Below the pieces are notes generated by a model. That model was not told the origin of the DNA and ran no database searches. It worked only from the letters and a program-made list of their open reading frames with translations. DNA of 50,331 bases from JALZAQ01 sp038253885 (GTDB taxonomy: Bacteria > Gemmatimonadota > Gemmatimonadetes > Gemmatimonadales > Gemmatimonadaceae), in contig JBBSGP010000023.1 of NCBI GenBank assembly GCA_038253885.1, positions 1 through 50,331 of the forward strand, given 5' to 3'. Position numbers and translations under genes: made by a program. Below, piece after piece: positions 33,963 to 42,434 of this stretch. How positions within the stretch are numbered: the stretch's first letter is position 1; the number at the start of each line of letters is the position of its first letter.

Positions 33963-35504
33963 ATGTACGCTTGGAGGAAGAACGCGCTGTGCACGGTAGC
34001 GCTGAGCGCGGCCGTCGTGGGAGCCGCCGCGGCGCAGACGCCGCCGGCGTCCACCGCGAGCAGCTGCAACGTGGACATCGGCGGGGCGTTTCAGCTCACC
34101 AGCGCAAATGTGTACCTGGAGAAGGCGAACTCGGCCGGCTCGAAAGCCGACGAGAAGCCGCGTCACATGCGCAACGCGGTGAAGGTGCTCACCGAGAATC
34201 CGGATAAGATCGGCAATCAAGTGGGTCGCAACTGGCTGCTGGCGAGAGCCCTCTACTGGTGGGCCGATCAGCCGGGCCAGCCGCTGGTCGTGAAGCGCGG
34301 CACCATCGGTTATGCCAGCGACCCCAATGGGACGGTGGATATCTACGCCGCGATGGACACGTCCTTCAGCGTTGTGTCCGCCGCCAAGCCGGAATGCCTC
34401 GCCGATATCAGGCGGTACCGCAGCAAGCCGTTCGCGACGGCCATCAACGCCGCGGGAGGGCTGATTCAGGAGAACAATCTCGACTCCGCCCAGGCGCTGG
34501 TGAAGATGGCAATGCGCGTCGATCCGACATCGCCCTTCCCGATGTACTACCAGGCGATCATCGACCAGAAGAGGAACGATCTGCCGGCGGCGTTGGCTGA
34601 CTTCAAGAAGACGGTCGAGCTCATCACGCCTGCTCTCGTGACGTCCGACAGTACCGTCGTGAAGATCCGCCGTCAGGCGCTGTTCAACGAAGGTGTGCTG
34701 TTGCTGAACCAGACGTCGACGCTGAGCGGTGACGCGAAGGCTCAGGCGGTTCGGCAGGGCGTCGAGGTGATGCGCCAGTATCTCAAGGAGTACCCGCAGG
34801 GAGAGAACGCCGGCCAGGCGCAGACGGCTCTGGCCCAGGCGCTGGCGGCCAGCGGTGACACCGCCGCCGTGGCGGACATTTTTGCCGATATGCTCAAGAA
34901 TCCCGACAAGTACACGGATGCCCAACTCGTCGATGCGGGTGTCGGTGCCATCAGGGGTAAGCGGTACGCCGAAGCCTCACGGATCCTTCAGTCGGTTCAG
35001 GACCGTAACGGGTACTATCGTGATGCCCTGTACAATCTCGGCCTGGCCTATCTCGACGCCGGCCAGTACGAGAAGGCGCTTCCGATCGCGAAGCGGGCCG
35101 TCGACGTGGACCCGATGAACGAGTTGAACTGGAAGCTTCTGGCCGAGATCTACAAGGGGCTGGCCAACAAGCAGATCGCCGCCAAAGCGAAGCGAGATAC
35201 CATCGTCGCCCTTCAGAATCAGACGCTGAAGTACATCGGACGGGCGGACAGCCTGCCGGTTCGGGTCTCCATCTCCCAATTCTCGCACAACGGGCCGGCG
35301 CACACGTTGGCCGGGACGGTGGAGAATCGCGGAGCCACGCCCAAGAACGTGATCGTGAATTTCGAGTTTCTCGACAAATCAGGGACGGCCGTGGCCAAGC
35401 AGGAACAAGCGCTGTCTCTCCCGGCGCGCGGAAAGAAGGACTTCTCCGTCCAGGTCAACCAGACCGGCATCGTAGCGTTCCGATACGCGCCGATCGCGGG
35501 CTGA
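33963..35504 (+). CDS. Periplasmic tetratricopeptide-repeat protein
   Basis: The 513-residue protein has a signal peptide (1-27, cleavage near AAAAQ). Helical TPR-like repeats fill about 40-420: PMYYQAIIDQKRNDLPAAL and RDALYNLGLAYLDAGQYEKA are clear TPR units. The last 90 residues look like a beta-sandwich (HTLAGTVENRGATPKNVIV) of the FxLYD kind. TPR proteins act as protein-protein scaffolds; the partner is unknown. It stands alone, with a possible promoter upstream and a hairpin terminator after it, so it is likely monocistronic. Confidence 0.8.
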   Translation: MYAWRKNALCTVALSAAVVGAAAAQTPPASTASSCNVDIGGAFQLTSANVYLEKANSAGSKADEKPRHMRNAVKVLTENPDKIGNQVGRNWLLARALYWWADQPGQPLVVKRGTIGYASDPNGTVDIYAAMDTSFSVVSAAKPECLADIRRYRSKPFATAINAAGGLIQENNLDSAQALVKMAMRVDPTSPFPMYYQAIIDQKRNDLPAALADFKKTVELITPALVTSDSTVVKIRRQALFNEGVLLLNQTSTLSGDAKAQAVRQGVEVMRQYLKEYPQGENAGQAQTALAQALAASGDTAAVADIFADMLKNPDKYTDAQLVDAGVGAIRGKRYAEASRILQSVQDRNGYYRDALYNLGLAYLDAGQYEKALPIAKRAVDVDPMNELNWKLLAEIYKGLANKQIAAKAKRDTIVALQNQTLKYIGRADSLPVRVSISQFSHNGPAHTLAGTVENRGATPKNVIVNFEFLDKSGTAVAKQEQALSLPARGKKDFSVQVNQTGIVAFRYAPIAG

Positions 35505-35525
35505 TCGTCCGGGCGTGTTTTTCGA

Positions 35526-35563
35526 GAGGCCCGCCGGAACCCGCGGCGGGCCTCGTCGCTTGT
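35526..35563 (+). terminator. Terminator hairpin after the TPR gene
   Basis: A perfect 10-bp GC-rich stem (35526-35535 with 35545-35554) with a 9-base loop is followed by a weakly T-rich stretch. It begins 22 bases after the TPR stop. Confidence 0.7.
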
Positions 35564-35583
35564 AGCGAAGTGCCTAGCGTGCC

Positions 35584-35612
35584 TTGCTTTTGCCTCGTTG
35601 ATCTCCTAAGTT
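35584..35612 (+). promoter_or_regulatory. Possible promoter for the DUF512-der operon
   Basis: TTGCTT (35584-35589) and TAAGTT (35607-35612) are 17 bases apart, just after the TPR terminator and about 92 bases before the DUF512 ATG. The -10 box is imperfect. Confidence 0.35.
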
Positions 35613-35704
35613 ACTTCACCTCCCTGCCACGCTTACCTGCGTGATCCCTTGGGGGAGATTCCGGGTTGCCGTACCCTCGCCCCCGCCGGGTCAGCGCAGA
35701 CGTC

Positions 35705-37018
35705 ATGATTCGCGTTCAAGAGATCCTGCCGGGCGGAATTGGCGACCAGCTTGGCATCGTTGCAGGATCCGAACTCCTGTGCGTCGATGGCCGGGATCTT
35801 GACGATTTCCTCGACTGGGAATTCCTCACCGCCGACGACTCTTTTGTCCTCCGGGTGCGGCAACCGGACGGTGAGGAGATCCTGTTCGACATCGAGCGCC
35901 CGGAGGGGGAGCCGATGGGGGTGGTGCTCGAGCCGCCAACCATCCGGCGCTGCGCGAATCGCTGCGAGTTCTGCTTCATCGAGGGGCTGCCCAAAGGGCT
36001 GCGTCGGTCACTCTACGTGCGCGACGACGACTATCGCCTCTCTTTCGCGTACGGGAACTTCGCCACGCTCTCCAACCTGAAACCTCGAGACATTGCCCGC
36101 ATCCTCGAATATCGGCTCTCACCCTTGTACGTGTCGGTGCACGCCACGCCGTGGGCCGCGCGAAAGATTCTGCTCAACAACCCGCGCGTGCCGAACATCA
36201 TGGAGCAGCTCACGACACTGGCGGCGGGCGGCATCCAGTTTCACGGACAGATGGTCGTCGTTCCTGGCGTGAACGACGGCACGGTGCTCGAGCAGTCGCT
36301 GGCGGATCTCTGGTCGCTCGGCGACGCCGTTCTGTCCGTCGCTCTGGTCCCGGTCGGAGTCACCCAGTTCTCCCATCTCTACACGGGCTCGCCGATGGAC
36401 CGGCCCCACGCTGCGCGCATTCTGGACTGTGTCGAGCGCTGGGAAGGGCGCGCTCTGCGCGAACGACAGACGCGCTGGGTCTTCGGCTCGGATGAGTTGT
36501 ATCTGCTGGCGAGTCGGCGCTTGCCGGAGCCAGCGCATTACGAGGGATTTCCACAGATCGAGAATGGCGTGGGGGCGGTTGCGGCCCTTCGCGATCGCGT
36601 CACGTCAGGACTTGCTCGCGTGCCGCGCCTCGACGGGCGGCGCATCGGCGTGGTCACTGGTGTCTCCATGGCGCCCCTCATGCCGGAGCTACTCTCCCTC
36701 CTCGAGGAGCGTACGGGCGCGTTGTTCGAGCTGATCGTGATGGAGAACTCGCTTTTCGGCCCGACGACGACGACGGCCGGCCTGCTCGTCGGCGCGGACA
36801 TCCGTCGCGCACTCGCCGCACGGGCCGACCTCGATCTCGCCCTCATCCCGGCCGAGTGCATCAACGAGGACCAGCTCTTCCTCGACGACGAGCGACTCGC
36901 CCGGCTGCGTGACGAGCTGCCCGTCCCGATTCTGCCCTCATACGATTTCATCGACGTGTTGCAGACAGAGGGCGAAGATGTGTCCCTCGGTGCGGAATCC
37001 CTCACCGCGGCGCGATGA
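35705..37018 (+). CDS. DUF512 / radical-SAM-like protein with N-terminal PDZ
   Basis: The 437-residue protein starts with a small PDZ-like domain (about 1-65; GGIGDQLGIVAGSELL). The CxxxCxxC cluster of the radical SAM family follows (C83, C87, C90 in RRCANRCEFCF), then a TIM-barrel-like core and the C-terminal DUF512 region. This architecture is widespread and often sits beside der, as here, but its substrate is unknown. The ATG at 35705 is preferred to the TTG at 35666. The stop overlaps the der ATG (ATGA), so the two are coupled. Confidence 0.87.
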   Translation: MIRVQEILPGGIGDQLGIVAGSELLCVDGRDLDDFLDWEFLTADDSFVLRVRQPDGEEILFDIERPEGEPMGVVLEPPTIRRCANRCEFCFIEGLPKGLRRSLYVRDDDYRLSFAYGNFATLSNLKPRDIARILEYRLSPLYVSVHATPWAARKILLNNPRVPNIMEQLTTLAAGGIQFHGQMVVVPGVNDGTVLEQSLADLWSLGDAVLSVALVPVGVTQFSHLYTGSPMDRPHAARILDCVERWEGRALRERQTRWVFGSDELYLLASRRLPEPAHYEGFPQIENGVGAVAALRDRVTSGLARVPRLDGRRIGVVTGVSMAPLMPELLSLLEERTGALFELIVMENSLFGPTTTTAGLLVGADIRRALAARADLDLALIPAECINEDQLFLDDERLARLRDELPVPILPSYDFIDVLQTEGEDVSLGAESLTAAR

Positions 37019-38322
37019 ACATCCCCGTCGTCGCGCTGATCGGACGCCCCAATGTGGGAAAGTCCGCGCTCTTCAACCGCATCGTCGGGAGGGAGACGGC
37101 GATCGTCACCGAGGAAGCGGGAACGACGCGCGATCGCCACTTCGGGCGCGTCGAATGGAACGGACGTGCCTTCTGGCTGGTGGACACGGGCGGACTGACC
37201 GACGATCCCGATATTCCCATGGACGTCGAGATTCGCCGGCAGGTGGATCAGGCGATTGCGGAGGCTGACCTCCTTCTGCTCGTCGTCGACTCCCGAATCG
37301 GCCTCCACCCTCAAGACCATCGGGTGGTCGAGATCCTGCGCGATTCCAGGAAGCCCTGGCTGCTCGTCGCCAACAAGGTGGATGACCCGCGATCCACCGA
37401 CTATTACGAGTTCTACAATCTCGGCGCCGGCGACCCGGTGCCGGTGTCGGCTGTGAACGGCAAAGGCTCTGGCGATCTGCTCGACGCGCTGGTCTCGCGC
37501 TTTCCGCCCGGGGAGACCGCGGAAACCACGGCTCTGCAGCTGGCAGTCATCGGACGGCCCAACGTCGGCAAATCGTCGATCGTCAATCGGCTCCTCGGAG
37601 AGACTCGGCTCGTGGTGTCCGAGGTCGCGGGCACCACCCGCGACGCCATCGACACGCCCATGATGTATCACGGACGCGAGTTCGTCTTCATCGATACAGC
37701 AGGTCTGCGTCGCCAGTCGCGCATCGAGGATGGGATCGAGTTCTACTCCTCGTTGCGCACCCAGCGCGCCATCGACCGCGCCGATATCTGCCTGCTCGTC
37801 GTCGACGCCGTGGACGGAATCAACAATCAGGATCTCAAGATCGCGCACACGGCCTGGGATGCGGGGCGTGGCTTGATTCTGATCGTGAACAAGTGGGACC
37901 TCAAAGAAAAGGACGACAAGACGGCGGCCAAGTTCGAGAAGGAAGCGGGGGAGAAAGCGCCGTTTCTCAAGTTCGTTCCCTTCGTCTTCACGTCCGCGCT
38001 CACCGGGCAGCGGGTGACGCGGTTGCTCGAGCTCGTGCTCGACGTCGAGCGCGAGCGCCAGAAGCGAATCACCACATCACAGGTGAACGACCAGCTGGAG
38101 CAGCTGCTCGCCCGCCGACAGCCGCCTCAGGCCGCTGGTCGCGAGGTGAAGCTCATGTACGCAACGCAGGTGGAGATCGCACCGCCCACCATTGCGGTCT
38201 TCGGGAACCATCCCGAGTTGGTCGAGGAGCATTACGTGCGTTATCTGCACAACGGCTTTCGGGCCGCTTGGGGATTCATCGGCAATCCGCTTCGGATCGT
38301 GCTCCGGCGCAAGGCGGCGTGA
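37015..38322 (+). CDS. der: Double-domain GTPase Der (EngA)
   Basis: The 435-residue GTPase helps large ribosomal subunit assembly. It has two tandem GTPase domains, each with GRPNVGKS (from residue 10 and again from 180) and its own DTGGL or DTAGL and NK-D motifs (NKVD, NKWD). A C-terminal KH-like domain of about 85 residues follows. All motifs are intact and length is normal. plsY starts one base after its stop. Confidence 0.97.
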   Translation: MNIPVVALIGRPNVGKSALFNRIVGRETAIVTEEAGTTRDRHFGRVEWNGRAFWLVDTGGLTDDPDIPMDVEIRRQVDQAIAEADLLLLVVDSRIGLHPQDHRVVEILRDSRKPWLLVANKVDDPRSTDYYEFYNLGAGDPVPVSAVNGKGSGDLLDALVSRFPPGETAETTALQLAVIGRPNVGKSSIVNRLLGETRLVVSEVAGTTRDAIDTPMMYHGREFVFIDTAGLRRQSRIEDGIEFYSSLRTQRAIDRADICLLVVDAVDGINNQDLKIAHTAWDAGRGLILIVNKWDLKEKDDKTAAKFEKEAGEKAPFLKFVPFVFTSALTGQRVTRLLELVLDVERERQKRITTSQVNDQLEQLLARRQPPQAAGREVKLMYATQVEIAPPTIAVFGNHPELVEEHYVRYLHNGFRAAWGFIGNPLRIVLRRKAA

Positions 38323-38323
38323 C

Positions 38324-38944
38324 GTGTCTCCGTTCCTGGCGTTGGTCATCTCCTATCTGCTCGGATCCATCCCGTCCGCCTACCTCGCCGGCCGGTTGTT
38401 CAGGGGAATCGATCTGCGCGAGCACGGCTCCGGCAACCTCGGCGCCACGAACGTGCTCCGTACCCTCGGGGGAAAGATCGCTCTTCTCGTCATGATCGTC
38501 GATGTGGCCAAGGGCGCTGTCCCGGCGGCGGTCTTTCCCCGGCACCTCGCACCCGTGTCATCCCCCGGTCACTGGGCCATCGCGTTTGGCATCGCCGCGA
38601 TCCTCGGGCATGTCCGGTCGGCGTGGCTGCTGTGGCGAGGGGGAGGGAAGGGAGTGGCGACCGCGGCCGGCGTATTCCTCGCGTTGACGACGCTCCCGTC
38701 TCTCATTGCACTCGCGGTGTGGGCCATCGTCCTCCTGGGTTGGGGTTATGTCTCGCTCGCCTCCATCAGCGCCGCCGTCGCGCTACCGGTCGCCGTGGGC
38801 GCGATGGATGGACTGCACGCTCCGGTCTTTGCGGCGACGCTGGCAGTCGCGTTGTTCGTGCTCTGGACGCATCGAGCGAACATTGGAAGGCTCCGGCGCG
38901 GCGAGGAGCACCGCTTCGGGCGCAAGAAGGGCGCGGCCGCCTGA
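38324..38944 (+). CDS. plsY: Glycerol-3-phosphate acyltransferase PlsY
   Basis: The 206-residue inner-membrane protein uses acyl-phosphate to make lysophosphatidic acid. Conserved segments are YLLGSIPSAYL near 11, the HGSGNLGATN loop near 34 and GKGVATAAG near 109, all catalytic regions of PlsY. About five membrane helices are visible. The GTG at 38324 gives the family N-terminus. It meets gpsA by TGATG; both supply phospholipid synthesis from glycerol-3-phosphate. Confidence 0.95.
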   Translation: MSPFLALVISYLLGSIPSAYLAGRLFRGIDLREHGSGNLGATNVLRTLGGKIALLVMIVDVAKGAVPAAVFPRHLAPVSSPGHWAIAFGIAAILGHVRSAWLLWRGGGKGVATAAGVFLALTTLPSLIALAVWAIVLLGWGYVSLASISAAVALPVAVGAMDGLHAPVFAATLAVALFVLWTHRANIGRLRRGEEHRFGRKKGAAA

Positions 38945-39939
38945 TGCGCTGCGCCGTGCTCGGCGCTGGCGCGTGGGGTACCGCGTTGGCCGACCTGCTG
39001 GCGCGCAACGCACATGAGGTGACGCTCTGGGCATACGAGAGCGATGTCGTGGAAGGAGTGAACGTTCGCCGGGAGAATACCCGATTTCTGACGGGAGTGT
39101 CCCTCGCTCCGTCTCTCCGTGCGACCGGTGATGTGGCCGCGGCGGCAACGGGATGTGATGTCGTGTTCGGTGTCGCGCCTTCGCATCTACTTCGCCGCGT
39201 GATGTCGGATGCAGCCGGTGCCGTGCGGCCGGACGCCGTCGTCGTCGTCGCGAGCAAGGGTATCGAGCGTGGCACCCTCGCCGTCATGACCGAGGTCGTG
39301 TCGGATGTTCTGCCCGACCGCGCTGTCGTCGCCCTCTCGGGGCCCAGCTTCGCCGCCGAGGTGGCGGCACAGCAGCCGACGGCGGTCGTCGCCGCGTCCC
39401 GCCGGCCGCAGGCGGCGGAGTTGGTTCAGGAGACGTTGAGTAGTGCGAGCTTTCGCGTCTACACCCACGATGATGTGACAGGGGTAGAGCTGGGCGGGGC
39501 GCTCAAGAACGTGATCGCGGTCGCGACCGGTATCGCCGAAGGGTTGGGGCTGGGCTTCAATCCGCGAGCGGCCCTCATCACGCGCGGTCTGGCCGAGATC
39601 ACGCGACTCGGGGTAGCGATGGGAGCGTCGCCGCTGACGTTCTCCGGACTCGCCGGCGTGGGCGATCTCGTGCTCACGTGCACCGGGGCCCTCAGCCGGA
39701 ACAGGGCCGTGGGCATCGAGGTCGGCAGAGGCGCGTCGCTGGCCAGCGTTCTGGGGAGTCGCGAGACCGTGGCCGAGGGCGTGAACACAACGGAGAGCGC
39801 GCACGCGCTGGCGGCGCGCGAGGGAGTCGAGATGCCAATCGTCGCGGCAGTGCACCGGATTCTTTTCGAGAAGCAACCCGCTCGGCGCGCGATTGCCGAG
39901 CTCATGTCACGGGAACTCAGACCGGAGCAGGACTCATGA
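38944..39939 (+). CDS. gpsA: Glycerol-3-phosphate dehydrogenase [NAD(P)+] GpsA
   Basis: The 331-residue enzyme reduces dihydroxyacetone phosphate to sn-glycerol-3-phosphate, the substrate of PlsY encoded just upstream. The Rossmann motif is GAGAWGTALA (8-17). SGPSFAAEVA lies near 133, GGALKNVIAVATG near 184 with the catalytic lysine, and the RN...GIEVGRG anchor near 255. The ATG at 38944 overlaps the plsY stop, and its stop overlaps the regulator gene (ATGA). Confidence 0.96.
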   Translation: MRCAVLGAGAWGTALADLLARNAHEVTLWAYESDVVEGVNVRRENTRFLTGVSLAPSLRATGDVAAAATGCDVVFGVAPSHLLRRVMSDAAGAVRPDAVVVVASKGIERGTLAVMTEVVSDVLPDRAVVALSGPSFAAEVAAQQPTAVVAASRRPQAAELVQETLSSASFRVYTHDDVTGVELGGALKNVIAVATGIAEGLGLGFNPRAALITRGLAEITRLGVAMGASPLTFSGLAGVGDLVLTCTGALSRNRAVGIEVGRGASLASVLGSRETVAEGVNTTESAHALAAREGVEMPIVAAVHRILFEKQPARRAIAELMSRELRPEQDS

Positions 39940-40298
39940 GCGGATCCGAACCCGTCCAGCAATTCTTCTCCATCGGCGAGGTCTGCGGCCTGACGGAGCT
40001 CAAGCCACACGTGCTCCGCTACTGGGAGAGCCAGTTTCGCTTTCTCAGCCCGGCCAAGAACCGGTCGGGCAATCGCGTGTATCAGCGCCGCGAGATCGAG
40101 CTCATCATGCTGGTGAAACAGCTTCTGTACACGGAGAAGTACACAATCGATGGCGCCCGGCAGAAAGTGGATCAGCATCGCAAGAGCGGCGCGCTTCGTC
40201 CCGCTGCGCGTTCGGCGCTGGAGCGGGAGACGATCGAGGCCGTCGAGCAGGAGCTGCGCGAGCTCCACGCCCTGCTGGAGGGGGGGGAGGCTCGGTGA
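39936..40298 (+). CDS. MerR-family transcriptional regulator
   Basis: The 120-residue protein has a MerR-type winged helix at about 9-75 (FFSIGEVCGL then LRYWESQF) and a helical C-terminal part with a coiled-coil look (about 85-115). There is no metal-binding cysteine arrangement, so it is one of the short orphan MerR-like proteins that often follow gpsA or precede surE. Its target is unknown. It is coupled to gpsA by ATGA, with the next gene starting a few bases on. Confidence 0.85.
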   Translation: MSGSEPVQQFFSIGEVCGLTELKPHVLRYWESQFRFLSPAKNRSGNRVYQRREIELIMLVKQLLYTEKYTIDGARQKVDQHRKSGALRPAARSALERETIEAVEQELRELHALLEGGEAR

Positions 40299-40302
40299 GA
40301 GG

Positions 40303-40983
40303 GTGAGCCGGAACATTGTCGTCCTCATCCCCGCGCTCGATGCCGATCGAACCTTGGAGGCGGTCGTGCGCGCTGTGCGGAGCGCTCTACCGGCGGCCAT
40401 GGTCTTGGTGGTGGATGACGGATCAGCCGACGCGACGCGCCGCATCGCTCGCGAGACGGCGGACGTGATCCTGGCTTTTGACAGCAATCGGGGCAAAGGG
40501 GCGGCGCTTCGGGAAGGAGCGAAGCACGCGCTCTCCACGGGCGCGGATGTGCTGGTGACGCTCGATGCCGACGGACAGCACGACCCCGCCGCCGCGCCGC
40601 GACTGGTCGAGGCCCTCGATGGCGCCGACATCGCCATCGGGACGCGCGCCCGCTCCGGCACGGCCATGCCCGTTCGCCGGCGCATCACCAACGCGCTGGC
40701 GAGCGCTGCCGTCGGCGCCATCGCCGGAGCTCGGGTCGCCGACAGTCAATCCGGATTCCGTGCCATGCGACGTCGCGTCCTGGAGGAGATCTGTCCGCTC
40801 GGCAATCGCTACGAGTACGAGACCGACCTTCTCCTCCGCGCCGCTCGCGCGGGGTTTCGCATCACCGCCGTGCCGGTCACCACGGTGTACGAGGCTGGTG
40901 CCTCGAGCCACTTTCGCGGGGTCAGCGACACCCTGCGTGTCGTCCGCACGATCTGGCGTCACCGGACCGGAGCCTTTCGCTGA
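40303..40983 (+). CDS. Family 2 glycosyltransferase (dolichyl-phosphate mannose synthase-like)
   Basis: The 226-residue protein has the GT2 A-type fold. It begins with NIVVLIPALDADRTL; the VVDDGSAD nucleotide-sugar site is near 39 and the metal-binding TLDADGQHDP near 85. DSQSGFRAM and YEYETDLLLRAA follow. No membrane helices are evident. Such enzymes usually transfer sugars to polyprenyl phosphate or glycans, but substrate cannot be told. The GTG at 40303 gives the conserved N-terminus; it meets surE by TGATG. Confidence 0.88.
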   Translation: MSRNIVVLIPALDADRTLEAVVRAVRSALPAAMVLVVDDGSADATRRIARETADVILAFDSNRGKGAALREGAKHALSTGADVLVTLDADGQHDPAAAPRLVEALDGADIAIGTRARSGTAMPVRRRITNALASAAVGAIAGARVADSQSGFRAMRRRVLEEICPLGNRYEYETDLLLRAARAGFRITAVPVTTVYEAGASSHFRGVSDTLRVVRTIWRHRTGAFR

Positions 40984-41744
40984 TGCGCCTTCTCTGTACC
41001 AACGACGACGGCATCCTGGCTCACGGCCTCAGTTGCCTGGTTCGCGCGGCGGAAGCCCTCGGAGAAGTGACGGTCGTGGCCCCCGACCGCGAGCAGAGCG
41101 CGACCAGCCACTCGCTCACGTTGCATCATCCTCTGCGGCCGGTGACCCGTGGCGAGCGACGGTTCCAGGTGGATGGAACGCCGACGGACTGCGTGATGCT
41201 GGCGGTCGAAGCTCTCATGCCGGCGCGCCCCGACTTCGTGCTGAGCGGAATCAATCACGGCCAGAACATGGGCGAAGACGTGCTGTACTCGGGCACCGTG
41301 GCCGCCGCGATGGAGGGACTGTCACTCGGCATCCCGTCCATCGCGTTCTCCTTCGCTGGCGGAGACCTGCGCGCCGACGTGTCGATGCTCGATGAGCAGG
41401 TCGATGCCCTCATCCCGCTCCTTCGCCGTTTCACCTCGCTGACTCGATTTCCCCCGGACACGCTGCTCAACGTGAATCTCCCGCCGCTGCACGGGGCGGA
41501 CATTCGCGGCGTCAGGCTGACTCGACTGGGCCGCCGCGTCTATTCCGACTCGCTGCAGCCGATGAAGGACCCGTGGGGACGCGAGATCTACTGGATCGGC
41601 GGCGGCTCCGCTTCCTGGTCAGGTGAGGACGACTCGGACTTCCGCGCCATTGCCGAGGGGTACATCTCCGTCACACCGCTCCATCTCGACCTCACCCATC
41701 ATCGGCTGCTCGATGAACCGGTTACGTGGTGGACCGAGCCATGA
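40983..41744 (+). CDS. surE: 5'/3'-nucleotidase SurE
   Basis: The 253-residue metal-dependent phosphatase has the SurE signature at its N-terminus (LCTNDDGILAHGL, with the DD metal pair at 8-9), VVAPDREQSATSH near 35 and SGINHGQNMGEDVLYSGTVAAA (in pieces near 88-109). SurE acts on nucleoside monophosphates and is linked with stationary-phase survival. It overlaps the next gene, pcm, as in many bacteria where surE and pcm form an operon. Confidence 0.96.
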   Translation: MRLLCTNDDGILAHGLSCLVRAAEALGEVTVVAPDREQSATSHSLTLHHPLRPVTRGERRFQVDGTPTDCVMLAVEALMPARPDFVLSGINHGQNMGEDVLYSGTVAAAMEGLSLGIPSIAFSFAGGDLRADVSMLDEQVDALIPLLRRFTSLTRFPPDTLLNVNLPPLHGADIRGVRLTRLGRRVYSDSLQPMKDPWGREIYWIGGGSASWSGEDDSDFRAIAEGYISVTPLHLDLTHHRLLDEPVTWWTEP

Positions 41745-42397
41745 GCGTAGTGATGGCGTCGCAATTCACCGGTGCTCGCCGGCGCCTCGTGGAGGCCCTG
41801 CAGGTAGGAGGCGTGCGCGACACCGCGGTGCTGCGCGCATTCGACCTCACGCCTCGACATGTGTTCGTCCCGACGGGCATGCGCCACCGGGCCTACGAGG
41901 ACAGCGCCCTTCCGATCGGCAATGGCCAGACCATCTCCCAGCCATCCACACACGCGCGGTATCTGGAGCTGCTCGGACTCACCGGAGGAGAGCGGGTGCT
42001 GGAGATCGGCACGGGCTCCGGCTATCAGACGGTGCTGCTCTCCCACCTCGCGGCTCAGGTCTTCTCGATCGAGCGCGTGGGAGCGCTGCTCATCGCGGCG
42101 CGAGAATCGATTCGGCTCTCCGGTGCCCGCAACATCTCGATCCTGGTGGGGGACGGCACACTTGGCTGGCGCGACTATGCGCCGTTCGACGCCATCCTCG
42201 TGACGGCCGGAGCGCCGGGCGTGCCCGATCCGCTGGGCGAGCAGCTCGCCGAAGGAGGTCGGATGCTCATTCCCCTCGGCTCGAGAGAGCAGCAGATTCT
42301 TACCGTTGTCACGCGACGCGGCCCGACCCTCGAGCAACGTGACATCGGCCCGGCGCGATTCGTCCCGTTGATAGGCGCGCACGGGTGGCCAACCTGA
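41741..42397 (+). CDS. pcm: Protein-L-isoaspartate O-methyltransferase
   Basis: The 218-residue enzyme methylates isoaspartate in damaged proteins using SAM. PIGNGQTISQPS lies near 62 and the SAM-binding VLEIGTGSGYQT near 86, with ALL-EQL-GG-ML-P landmarks later. The ATG at 41741 overlaps the surE stop; an in-frame GTG at 41726 would add five residues and is less likely. Pairing with SurE is a well-known stress-survival arrangement. Confidence 0.95.
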   Translation: MSVVMASQFTGARRRLVEALQVGGVRDTAVLRAFDLTPRHVFVPTGMRHRAYEDSALPIGNGQTISQPSTHARYLELLGLTGGERVLEIGTGSGYQTVLLSHLAAQVFSIERVGALLIAARESIRLSGARNISILVGDGTLGWRDYAPFDAILVTAGAPGVPDPLGEQLAEGGRMLIPLGSREQQILTVVTRRGPTLEQRDIGPARFVPLIGAHGWPT

Positions 42398-42434
42398 TGG
42401 CTTCCACGGACGCTTGACGCGTCGGGGAGAGAGC